NCBI GenBank assembly: GCA_030272585.1
Contig: BSYQ01000008.1
Span: 4,898,001-4,962,000, forward strand
Source of the DNA: Bryopsis sp. KO-2023
Lineage: Eukaryota > Chlorophyta > Ulvophyceae > Bryopsidales > Bryopsidaceae
Length of the DNA: 64,000 nt
Direction of reading: 5' to 3'
A program made the translations under genes and the position numbers. The notes beneath the pieces were generated by a model, which was not told the origin of the DNA, did no database searches, and worked only from the letters and a program-made list of their open reading frames with translations. Below, in pieces: positions 48,201 to 58,650 of this stretch. Position 1 is the first letter of the stretch. Each line of letters begins with the position of its first letter.

Positions 48201-48903
48201 AATCAATTCAATAGTTTTGGAACAACCATAGACTCATGGTGAAGCTGCTTTCCTTTTACAGCATCACCAAGGTATCTCGATTTTTCTTCGGGCTGTGTGA
48301 AAATAGCGAACAAACTCCCGCATGTGACGATGATGTAGAAGAGGAACGGTAAACATCCAACTGAGCGGGTTTTACCTTGTACGTGCAACCAGCTCCACTT
48401 ATATTTTTGTAGGGGTCCTGATCTGGGTTCTCATTCCAGGTTGAGTATCCATTATCATAGGCTTCAGGAGGAACAGTGTAGGCATCTGTCCCAAGTGTGA
48501 CCTCGCGCGATCTGTTCACAGCAATACTGGTTGGGTGGAAGTCTGCCTTGATGATGTTGGCGAAGTAGTTCACGTCCTTTTGGAAGTATGCCACGTTCTT
48601 GAGATGCGCTCCTGGAACAGGAGTGCCGGCGTCCCCGACATCCACCACTGCAAGACAGAGAATGCCCATCAGAATGACAGATAGATATGTCGATTCGTTT
48701 CCGACAGTTTCGTCGTAAAGTGACAAAGATAGAACAGAGTTGTATCGCGAGAGAATGACCTCTGCCTCCCTATACATACTCAAAATCTTGGCATCGGTTT
48801 TGTCCAGGAGCTCGCGCGCGAAAACGGCGCCCACAGGTCCACTGCCTATGATGAGAACATCGGTATCAAGCTGCCCCAGCTCTTGGTCCGTGTTTTCCGT
48901 CAT
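45215..48903 (-). pseudogene. Fusion copy 2, 5' part (pyranose-oxidase N-terminal region, split by a LINE)
   Basis: Exons 48903-48780, 48647-48376 and 48103-47323 plus 45395-45215 have the same splice sites and phases as copy 1. They encode MTENTDQELGQLDTDVLIIG, GSGPVG, VDVGDAGTPVPG, VGGMGTHW with the flavin-linking His, and HRDAFAYG...RLIVDLRWFTS (Arg where copy 1 has a stop). The third exon is interrupted by a LINE in the opposite orientation, between exact copies of GGAACCAGCACT. Without the LINE the frame would be open to KFSTKYKD, where the palindrome array begins and the catalytic His/Asn segment is lost. Two independent lesions make this a pseudogene. Confidence 0.88.
45396..47322 (+). 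mobile_element. 5'-truncated LINE (non-LTR retrotransposon) inserted in fusion copy 2
   Basis: Flanked by an exact 12-bp duplication GGAACCAGCACT (45384-45395 and 47323-47334); copy 1 has the empty site. One uninterrupted frame, 45397-47187 (596 residues), carries reverse-transcriptase motifs in order: RPFYKGKGN, YRPIVLTS, LDFRKAYDSV, GVLQGCPASPSLYN, MMFADDTG, a thumb region, and a C-terminal zinc-type CRLCRSAVEDERHFLFECPF. There is no start codon near the junction, no endonuclease and no ORF1, so it is a 5'-truncated copy. The 3' UTR is T-rich and ends GATTATGACTAC, not poly(A). The intact frame and perfect duplication indicate a young insertion. Confidence 0.9.
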
Positions 48904-51673
48904 GGTCGCACGTCGCACACTTGCAAACTTGGGCTGTTTCTTCCACGGCGATCTATCCTTGGTTGCTGCAGTGTTCCTTGCTGTGGTCCACAAGATTCCC
49001 TCCCCCTCAAATATGAGACCAGTGGTGCTGCCAACCTTTCGTAAACTGCGCTAGCACAGTAATCCTGTCACAAAAGACCACCTGTTGCACGCCTAGTGGC
49101 ATCACTAAGAGATACCGAATTCACATGAAACAGCCCGACGGCAATAAACACGAAACGAAGTTGCCGCACCGCACTGTACCAGTCCGCGACACTTATCAGT
49201 CAGAGCTCAGGTATGACTCCATTCGGACGGCTGCTTCACCAGCTTGGAGGCAACAGCGGAAGCGTGGTGCCAAGAATCAGCATGCATGCTGATATAAATG
49301 CCGCACGGGGGAAGGTTCTGCGTATTGAACGCTGGTTCTTTTTGCGCGTTCTTTTTTGCAGCCATTTGCGATTCACCCAGGATAGTTTTAAGTTCAACTT
49401 AAAGGATTAAGGATTTTAGCTTGTGCAAAACAAAAGCAACGCACGTATGGACAAAAAGGAAGGGCGAAAAAACCCACCCCTGAGCAATTACACAGCAAAT
49501 AACCCAAGGTGGCCACAGAAAAAACCAATAAAGAATCTAAAAACCATTTTGTCATCGTGTCCCAGAAAAAATAATGCCTTTCCCAAACAGAGTTTTGTCC
49601 CCTATGAATATCATTCGTTCAATCGACTATAATCGTCCTTAAAAAGCTGTTGTACCTAGAAATGCACTGAAACCAGTTCTGAAAACAATAGAGGCTTTAT
49701 TACACAAGTCCGCATCTACAAACAATGATTGTCATTCAAAAAGAGAATACGATATCACCTCCTCTCATAAGAAATCGAAACACTAAAAAGCAACGACCGT
49801 TCAAGCAAAGCACAAGCTTGCGAACGTGCAAAAAAAGAGACAGCTTTTGTAAAGCCGTTTCCATCTTCTGCGCATGTAATTTTTGGTTTGGTTTGGTTCG
49901 TCTGTGGATCTGCTGTGTGGTTGCTAACACGTGTGTGACTCGAATGGTAGCGTTTGGGGAAACGTTGGTCTGCACGCTTGCTTTTGGGTGCTGTGTTTGG
50001 CCAACAATGGGTTCTGTTTTTGTTTGAAAGAAAAAATTTGAGCTTTTTTTTTTCCTTGAGGTGCCTGCTTTGTTCGTTGGACTATTTGGTCGAATCGGGG
50101 TCGTTACCAACCACTGGCTAGTGATAGATTCTGGTCAAAGAGTCAGTATCACTCAGCCTTTGAAAGGAATCAGTAAGGTGACCAAAAGGATACTTAGAAG
50201 GGATTGTGAGAAAGGAAGAGGAACTGATCCGACAGATTTTTGACAAGTGTAAGAAACGGTGTTTTATCGCGAGCTTATTGAATGGGAAGACATACTCCAA
50301 GCAGAAAAAAAAAATCACGCAGTAGATTGTGCGGGCAGAAATTTCCCTCTCTATGGTGTCTTCCCCTTTCCATATTGTTTTTTTCACAAAAGAGTAAAGA
50401 AGTGTAACGAGTCCCCCGTAGATCCGCGCAAAAGCGCAAACTTCAAGTTTCAGTAAGTTACTGGTGTCAAATGAATGATGGTTGATTATGGTTTTTGGGG
50501 ACATCTGGTGGAATGATGTCTTAGTCGTTTCATGAGGGACAATGGTGGAAGGAGAATGTGAGGGTAGAAAGGATAAGAGGGGTGATATGAACAGAGAGAT
50601 CTATCTTGTTGTAATCCAATCCATTCTCAAGAGTAGTCTGGTGCCGAAAGGCCAAGTGTCCAGCCGGAAGGCAAGAAAGAACCGACTGTCGGAAGACACA
50701 CAGTGCAGGAGACGACTGGAAAGTCGCAAACACTACGTCACACTTTACACTGGGCTTTGATACACTCATTGGAGATGGTTCTTACACATTATCATGAATA
50801 TTATGACTGCCACTGTTTGGGGGGTCACTCGCCGCGACTCCAACACGAAAGAGAAAACGTCTGAAGCAAACGTCGATCGACGACCTAAGATCAGCGCTGT
50901 GATGCCAGAATACGGAACAGGAAACGAGCATCACGACATAACCAGCCAGTGGCAGCTCCAGGGGGCTTCACGTGCACCTTTTTTTCTACCGTTTTCCCAA
51001 CTCCTGCCGAGTTTCATTGCAACCCAAGGAAGGAATCGAACCTTCGCACTCGTGAGAGTTGTTGCATGATTGGCGCCCGTAGGAACTACACAGAATCAAA
51101 CTTTGTGTTCCACTACTGTTCACTTGGACATGAGATTTGCGGATTGGAATGTAAGATTCCCAATGTTGGAGGGGGCTTGATCTCTCTCTTTAAAATCAAA
51201 GGACCACACTTAAGCAAGCTGAACTCCATCAGAATTTCCTGAAGGATATTAAGTTTCAAGACTGACCAGCAACGAAAAATAAAAAGGACAAAGCCCATTA
51301 CACTCTGATTTTATCCTTTCACTATCACAGTGACATGATGTTACCCGCTGGAATCGGAAAACACCTGATTTTTTTTACCCTTGATACGAAAAACCCCTAC
51401 CTATACTTCAAATCATTTGGCACCCCCCTGCAGATGTAAAACATGGACCAAGTATCCAACAATTATGTGATGGAGTTCTTGTGATTGCCATGTTCATTTC
51501 GTTCTACCCAGTAAACACATAAACGAATATCCTTCAGAGTTTGATCATACCTCTTATCCAGAAGGGTGTTTTGTGGCCCATCGTGGCCCCCCAAAACAAT
51601 TGCTTGGCAGTTTTTTTGGGCCACAAAAGGGCCACATCCACCCCACTGCTCATAACCTGTCCTGGTGAGTGTG
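48904..51673. other. Spacer from fusion copy 2 to the retrotransposon nest
   Basis: The first about 400 bases match the upstream region of copy 1. The rest has no recognised gene; open frames are short and unsupported. A T-arm-like motif near 51018-51060 is not a complete tRNA. Confidence 0.5.
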
Positions 51674-51678
51674 TCATG

Positions 51679-51842
51679 TAAAGGATAAGACTCAATCAAA
51701 ATCTTACAAGCATACTTTCATGACAACCCAATATATAGGTCCACATTCAGTTAGCCAGCAACTCACAACAAACTGTAAGTCCTCCAGTCAATCCACTATC
51801 CTAACCACTGCAACTAGCACGCTGGCTGAGTCACCTGGGACA
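51679..51842 (-). repeat. 3' LTR of the outer element
   Basis: 164 bp, nearly identical to the LTR at 63492-63856 once its MITE is removed. Confidence 0.85.
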
Positions 51843-52140
51843 GGCCTCCCCCACAATGTTTAATCGTGCCCTCACGATTGACTTGAAAACATATACTCCC
51901 ACATCTTTTCTGGAACTACAAAATTCTCAGACTTTTTCCTTGCACTCTGTTTTGCCTATTGCAGAAAATATTGCCCACTGACATCATACCATCCCTCACA
52001 CAGTTTGTAAACACAGACCCATAAAAACCCTTTGCCCTAGTTTTCTTTCCAATTCAGTCCACGGTTCAAAAAAAAACTACTCCACAATACCATTGTCCAC
52101 TCAAGCATCACTCATACAAAAAAACAGTTTTGGAATTGCC

Positions 52141-53730
52141 TCACTTCAATGTTTTTATTTGCCAATCGGCAAGCAACTTACCCTGGACTCGAACCGCTCC
52201 CTTCTCTCCTACCCAGTCAACCTCGTATGGCCCTCTCCAGTTTTCCTCCACCTTGCTCCTGTGTTTTGGATCCGTCAAGACCATGACGCAATCTCCTTGC
52301 TTGATCTGATCTGTGCCTCCATAAGCACCATTTCTTGCCCACTGGTCCCTTTTTTCGCCCATGACGTCCAACGCATGATCCCGAATCAATCCCAAACAGC
52401 CCAATTCTTTCCTCACCTCCATCACTGGAACTACAACTCCACTTTCTGCCATCCAGCAAACTCCTCCTGGATCCCACAGACTGATTCGAAATTGCCCACT
52501 GCTTGTGTCGTTTTGCTGAGGCCCTTTGTGCGCATCCTCCTTCATTCTTGGTCGTAGCATGCACGCATTTCCATCCCATTTGATTTCAAAAGGTTCAATT
52601 GTCCTTTGAAGAACAGAAGCGTCCTTTCCCAGTCCAGGATCCCAAAGTCGCGAACCACACCCTTCAAGGACGTCACCATCGACTGACTTCACTGTCATTC
52701 CTTCACCTTCCTTGCTCCTGTGAATCAATTCCTCGAACGCACTTCGATTCTCTTCACAATGGACGTTAGGAAACATCCGTGGAATTTCACGGAACCCATT
52801 CTCCCCAGTATTGCACTGCGCGCAACGGGCTTCGCTCTGTCTTTGGTTAAATTTCGATAGGTCGTCATCAGCTTCAGCAATGACCCTCTCAGCTGCACTC
52901 CTATCTTTTTTGTCGTGGGCATCGCCAGAACAGGGTATGGCATTGAACTTTTCCTCAGGAACATCGTTTAGCTCAACAGCGATCCTGTCCTTGGGCTCAT
53001 CCTTTCCCAAATGCTCCTTTAGCTCAACAACACAGCCAACCTCTTCCCTGTCGCTGTTGTCATTGTTGCCGTCCACAGGCTCGACTACGGAACTTCCATT
53101 TCCCCCCAAAACAACGCGCTGCTCAGAGAGTCCCACTGCACTTTGATTACCCCTCTTTTCCTCAGTATCTTCATCGTCAAACTCCGATACCATACTATCA
53201 CCCTCAACCATTTCCTTCTTACTTTCAAGCATATTGTTGCCAACGCCATCAGTTTCAGCCGTTTGCTGGTGCTCTGTCGATTCGGCAGGTATGGTTTCGA
53301 CAGGGTTTCCATGCTCCACAGGAAAAACACTCGACTCTGAGATCACCCTTTCCATCTCGGTTATCTCTTTCTTTTCAGCACCATGCGATTGAATGTTGAC
53401 AACCTCTGTTCCTGTTTCAGTCTCGTTCGGAATAGAGCATATAATAGCCCGTGGAGCCATTGCTACATTTTGCCTCGCCTTCCGATCAATCACGCCCTTG
53501 ATAAACTCAGCGAACAGGTCGTTAAGTTCTTGATTGGCAGCAAAGGCATCTGCTTCGGTTAGAATCAGTTCATCAGCATCGTCACAAGCATCGATATGCT
53601 CTTGGAAAAACTCCCCCCAACCATTCACTAGCTCTTCTAGCGAGCAATCCAACCGTTCGGCGGCTGAGCGCAATGCCTCAAAGATAATTGCTTCAATTTC
53701 TGATGCCTCGTCCATGCTGTCCTTGCTCAC
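52141..53730 (-). CDS. Retroelement ORF with integrase-tail-like C-terminus
   Basis: A single 529-residue frame fills most of the internal region of the outer LTR element. The N-terminal about 120 residues are acidic and helical (LRSAAERLDCSLEELVNGW). The middle is a low-complexity Glu/Asp/Ser/Asn region, followed by a short Cys-containing stretch (CAQCNTGENGF). The last 50 residues (GDCVMVLTDPKHRSKVEENW, then RGPYEVDWVG and QIKTLK) resemble the small beta-barrel that follows integrase in Ty3-like polyproteins (GD-x-V-x-V ... W-x-GPY-x-V). No protease, reverse transcriptase or integrase core is present. It may be a chimeric gag-like protein that keeps the element mobile in trans, or a captured host sequence. 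Absence of stops suggests recent selection or youth. Confidence 0.6.
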   Translation of the reverse strand: MSKDSMDEASEIEAIIFEALRSAAERLDCSLEELVNGWGEFFQEHIDACDDADELILTEADAFAANQELNDLFAEFIKGVIDRKARQNVAMAPRAIICSIPNETETGTEVVNIQSHGAEKKEITEMERVISESSVFPVEHGNPVETIPAESTEHQQTAETDGVGNNMLESKKEMVEGDSMVSEFDDEDTEEKRGNQSAVGLSEQRVVLGGNGSSVVEPVDGNNDNSDREEVGCVVELKEHLGKDEPKDRIAVELNDVPEEKFNAIPCSGDAHDKKDRSAAERVIAEADDDLSKFNQRQSEARCAQCNTGENGFREIPRMFPNVHCEENRSAFEELIHRSKEGEGMTVKSVDGDVLEGCGSRLWDPGLGKDASVLQRTIEPFEIKWDGNACMLRPRMKEDAHKGPQQNDTSSGQFRISLWDPGGVCWMAESGVVVPVMEVRKELGCLGLIRDHALDVMGEKRDQWARNGAYGGTDQIKQGDCVMVLTDPKHRSKVEENWRGPYEVDWVGEKGAVRVQGKLLADWQIKTLK

Positions 53731-54000
53731 GACTGAGTTGGAGCACTAGCCGAGCAATTGCACGTCCATGAGGGAGAGAGAGCGTGACTGAGTAGGAGGA
53801 GGAGGGTAGTCCAGGGAGCTATCTGAACACCATAGGCAACACACCCAATCACCGACGCAAAAAAAAAAACAAGTATCAATTGTGTCGTCGATGCACTGCC
53901 TGCCAATGATATGCCCCAAAATGCAAATATAAAAACACCGGTCCCAATTTCCGGTCTGTCCGGTTTAACACTTCACGACACTGTTTCGACCCAGCTTGTC

Positions 54001-54650
54001 TGTAACGACTCTGCCCTGCAGATCGCTTTTTCTGCTTCAATACACTGAAGACTGCGACCCTGCCGGTCTGCCAGTCTGAACTGCCGTTCTATTGAACGAC
54101 CATGGGAGAGACACTTGAACCTAGCAAGGTTCAAGGGCGAGATCAGGTTCCAAACTAAGGTTAGGTTAAGTTACAAGAATGTCCAAGCCCCAACAACTTA
54201 TACCGTTTCTTCCAACCCTGATCCAAACTGATCCTAAGCCATAACATCAGTCTGCATCAGTGTTGCAGACCATCAAACTACCAAGTTCCTTTCAGTCCCC
54301 TTTCATGACATGCAGCCTCAGACACCTTGCACGGTACTGCGGTCCTGAGTCTGCCACCTAAGACCTTCTAGAACCTTGTGCCTGCCAGCTCTGCAGCCCA
54401 CGTTCTGCAACGCTGCCAGCACCTGTCTGCCATCAGCAACCCTGTCAGCCCGACTACTCTGCCACTTCGTCAGTCTGCCAATCTGCTGACTACCAGTCCT
54501 TTAGTCTGCAGGTCTGAAGGACCTGAACCATTCCTGCTTCTGCAGAATCATAGCAGTCAACCTGCAGCCTAATCTGTCAGCCCAATCACTGCCAGTTCTG
54601 CAAGCCTGCAGGTCTGCCTGAATCGCCTTTGATTCTGCCGAATCACTACA
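54001..54650 (-). repeat. 3' LTR of the nested element
   Basis: Ends TGTAAC...TACA in + orientation; 650 bp, matching 62555-63204 throughout by eye. Confidence 0.92.
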
Positions 54651-54662
54651 TTCCTCCCCATC
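54651..54662 (-). promoter_or_regulatory. Polypurine tract of the nested element
   Basis: GATGGGGAGGAA on the - strand directly precedes the 3' LTR, the standard site for plus-strand priming. Confidence 0.75.
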
Positions 54663-57600
54663 TAGTTGGCAGTAGTCCCTTACTGCCCTAAGAGACTTAT
54701 AACAACCTTGTCCCTTGGATTTCAAATACCCAAAGGAACTTCTGCCTCAAAGTTCAGTTTGAAAAGTTGCTATCCCATCTTGCCAACTGCCAAACACCTT
54801 TTGGAAGGACTAACCAACTTCTTTTCGAAAAAATTTGCAAAATAAAGTATATGCTTCTTTCTCAACATTCTGATGCATACCTCTGAATTGCCTAGAAAAC
54901 TGCTCAGAAAAATCCCAATAACACAAATAAGAAAACCGAACGAACTTCTCTTTCGGAATTGTAATGTGCTACTGAACAAAATTCAATTCCTTTCTGCAGC
55001 CTGTGAACTCAATAGATTTTATTAGAGAATTCAACAGAAAAATAGCAAAAATCTGCTGCAGCTTTTAGAGTCTCAGCAATTCACCTTTCTGCTCAAATAT
55101 CATTTTCCAATGATGAAAGAAAGACACCAAATATTTTGCAAGTACCAAAATTTCTGAAACTTCATGTTGTCCCATAATTTCAAAAGCAACATTTGCATAT
55201 TGAAAACCTGCAAACTGCCACTACCACAATCTGCAAATTCTCTGCAACTACTGCCACAGTCTGCAACCCAGCAAACTGGTACTGCCACAATCCAGAACTC
55301 TACAAACTGTTGCTGCCAAAATTTGCAACTCAGCAAAATACCACTTTCACAATATGCAAACTGTCTTGGAGTAAAGAAGAAGGTTGAATGACTGAAGTTC
55401 TGTCTCCCAAAAGAAGTTTCCAACCTTTTGAAAACCAAGAGATCACCAGTCACTCCAGCAGCTCCTCAGAGTGGAAACTCCTTGATGCATAGTGAGCTGC
55501 CACATGTCTCCACCAAGTTAGCCTTCCGCATAGCAATGAAAAGCGAGCGATAGGATCTTGCAACAACAAGTCTCCAGATGTTCTTCAATGAAGAAGTGAG
55601 CTTGCTCCTCAATTTTTCCCTGAAGCATGCTCCCTTCTGTTCCTGCTTCCTCTCTCCTGAGTCAAGAATGTGCAGAGTACCTACAGATTGATTGCATTAA
55701 TTGTTCCCGAGTTCTTCTATGCCTTCTCCGGTTTTCCCATATATGAATCTATACAAACCAGAGTATATGAAAACCCAGAAATTCCACTTGGCCTATCCTG
55801 ACTTAATGAAATCAACCCTTTCTTTCAACCAACAAGACTTCACTCAGTGACATTTCCTTTTTCTTTTGAACTCTGCTGCTCAAATAAATATCCTACAACT
55901 GAGTGCTGAAAGAATCCATACCAATGTACCCTCTGAAATTCAGTAACCTCAAGTGAGCACCAATCTAACTGATTCAATCAATGGTCATGCAAACTTCTGT
56001 AAATTCCAAACCAAATGAATCCACATCAAAATATGTGTCGTGAACCAGAATATTTCAGTCCACCAAAAACATCCTTGCTAAGACTACAAATGTTCCATTA
56101 TGCATCGTCCCAAAGTAGTGAACTATGCATAGTTCCTTAATCCACTCTGCAAGAATAGTGGAACTGAAAACACATATTTACTGACCACCGAGATATTGCA
56201 AACACTATCCATGAATTCCCGTCAGCTCTGAAAGAGTATCACTAACAACCTCTTCCTTTCCTTAGAAACCTTGATGAAAACATGTGTCTCTTTGCAACAC
56301 CTACTGAAATAAATGCAATTTTGGAAAAACAAAAACGAAACGCATCGGTTCAACCGAGGCCCCCTCCCCATCTGAAATGGAGCTTGTCCTCAAGCAAAAC
56401 CATGCAACCATGCAAAACCATATCACTGTCCCAGCTACAGAAAGTTGAGCTGTTCGGAGCAGCCAAATGACCCCAAACAACTGAACAAACTACTTCAGAA
56501 AACAAGCCTGAAAAACTGAAGGCCTGAATTTGCTCTGCCAAAGTCAGAAAAATCTGCTGCCCCAGATTGTAACCAAATGTTCAGTTCTCAACCTTTCTGA
56601 TATAGTTTGTCCACACAAATATACACCAATCATACCACCAAAGATCAAGGCTATTTCTGTTCCATTGACAAGAAAAGAAATAGAAAATAAAGAAAACACA
56701 GAAATTTTTGCAGCCCTGCAAAGTGTTCCTGCAAACAGGTTCTGCACCTGCAATGTACCAACTGCCCATAACAAATTTCCAGATCTCCTGCAAAAATTTT
56801 CACTGTCCCTTTTGTTTCTTTGTATGTAAAGCTGAACCTGACCATCGAATGTCATAACCTTCAGCTCCTGATCTTTGACACCATGCTATCCATGCATCAA
56901 GTTCAAACACTAGCCCATTGTTTACTAGTACATCGTCATGAAATAAAAGAGTTGCCAACTCATGCTACTTCATGTCTAACCACTGCAAACAAACTCAAGA
57001 AGAAATCCATCTGAAAATCTGAATCCTGAATGAAAGTCCGAGAAAACCTTTCTTTTCTTTTCTCTAACTCTGCTGATTTCCACTGACTCAAACACAAAAT
57101 CAGAGATAGATCTTCAGAAATTGAAAATCCTTTTGCTTTTCCTTCTGAGCTTTATATTTCTCACAATAATATTTGAACTACCGCTGGTCCATGTATATTT
57201 AGACTTCTCAAAGAAATCAGAAATATAGACTTCACCCCTGATTTTCTTTCTTGATCTCCTGAAAATCTGCAACTCAAACCAGATCTAATGTATCGAATCA
57301 AAATAAAGCATTTTCCAGATTTCAGTCACTGCCAATCAAGTCCAAAAGTGACTGCAACAATACCAACTTCTGTCACTGAAAATTGCTATCTCTGATGCCC
57401 TTTGGCACAATCATAAGTTTTCTAGGGAACCCTGAATGTCCCTCAGAAATGTTTCAGCCCAACAACCAGTCTATGGACCTGTAAAATAGAGATCAGAGTC
57501 CTCCTTTCGAGTACAAAACTGCAACTCCATCTGCAGTCTGAAATAGAGCCCAAATCTCTCATTTTCCAGCCTTTTAAATGTTGTCATTCTGCCACTGATT

Positions 57601-58225
57601 TGCCAAACCAATTTCCATATTCAAAACTGAAATGAAAGCTCTTATGTAGGTGGTTGTATCTGCCCTTTTTATCAGCCATACTCAGGTGGCACCAAATACT
57701 AACACCACGAAGATAAATCTCACAATGCATCAAATATTTTTCTCTAAACCAATACTCTGATCCTCTTTCCTCTAGAGCTGAGGTCTCTTCACACTCTGCA
57801 ACTCCTAGAAAAGATCATTGTATTTTCCTTCAACTCAACTACATTCCTTCATCAATCTGAAAAGGTGATATCAGATGCAGTTCACATGTTACTGCATCCA
57901 CTGAAAATTTCTCTAGCCAATTTCAGAACCCCAGCTAGCTTCCAGTTTATAGGCAAGATGTAGATATTCCAATTCTACATCCCTACCTATCGATATACGA
58001 TTTTCTCCACGTCACGAAATCACCGACAATAAAAATTCAGTTCCTTCTCAAAACATCAATCGCACGCCGTACACAATCTGCCTGGCATGTATTCTCATTT
58101 CAGCCGCACGCCGCACACGGCCTGCCTGGCATGTACACTTCACTTCCATAGAACGAAGTTTGGACTATGTCCTTGAAAGTAGACTTCATTAGGTCTACCC
58201 AGCCCATAACTTCTCGCTCACCAAA

Positions 58226-58648
58226 TCAAGTCTGATGTGCCTGCAGAACACCATCAGAATCGACATACACTGAAAAATCATGCAGGTCAGGTGCGACCCC
58301 ACATGGCCCTACACCCCCTGCCTCCGAGATCTGAGAGGTGGTGGCTCCACTCGGCCGACCAGCCTCCTCATTCCCTGAAACCTCCTTCAAAATTCCAGCA
58401 GATGCTGCTGCCCCTGCGGCAACACCCACTAATTCATCCACTGACCTACTCGCGAGAGACTCTGCCCCCATCAGAGTACCCGCCAATTCATCCACTGACC
58501 TACTTGCGAGAGACTCTGCCTCCATCAGAGTGCTCGCCAATTCATCCACTGACCTACTTGCGAGAGACTCTGCCTCCATCAGAGTGCCCGCCAATTCATC
58601 CACTGACCTACTTGCGAGAGACTCTGCCTCCATCAGAGTGCCCGCCAA
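58226..58648 (-). CDS. Repeat-containing ORF of the nested element
   Basis: A 140-residue frame holds four copies of an 18-residue unit AGTLMEAESLASRSVDEL encoded by a 54-bp tandem repeat (about 58432-58650), then a Gly/Ala stretch and an acidic tail. The frame stays open upstream of the listed Met. An adjacent Gly-rich frame (58633-58893) overlaps it. It may be a gag remnant; no nucleocapsid zinc knuckle is visible. Confidence 0.35.
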   Translation of the reverse strand: MAGTLMEAESLASRSVDELAGTLMEAESLASRSVDELASTLMEAESLASRSVDELAGTLMGAESLASRSVDELVGVAAGAAASAGILKEVSGNEEAGRPSGATTSQISEAGGVGPCGVAPDLHDFSVYVDSDGVLQAHQT

Positions 58649-58650
58649 TT
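58432..58650. repeat. 54-bp tandem repeat (four copies)
   Basis: Unit with the core CCAATTCATCCACTGACCTA, preserved at a multiple of three so that both strands stay open. Confidence 0.9.

Noticed and set aside
51018-51085. tRNA-like T-arm (GGTTCGATTCC on the - strand)
   Set aside because: No complementary acceptor 5' strand and no D-arm; a fragment at most.
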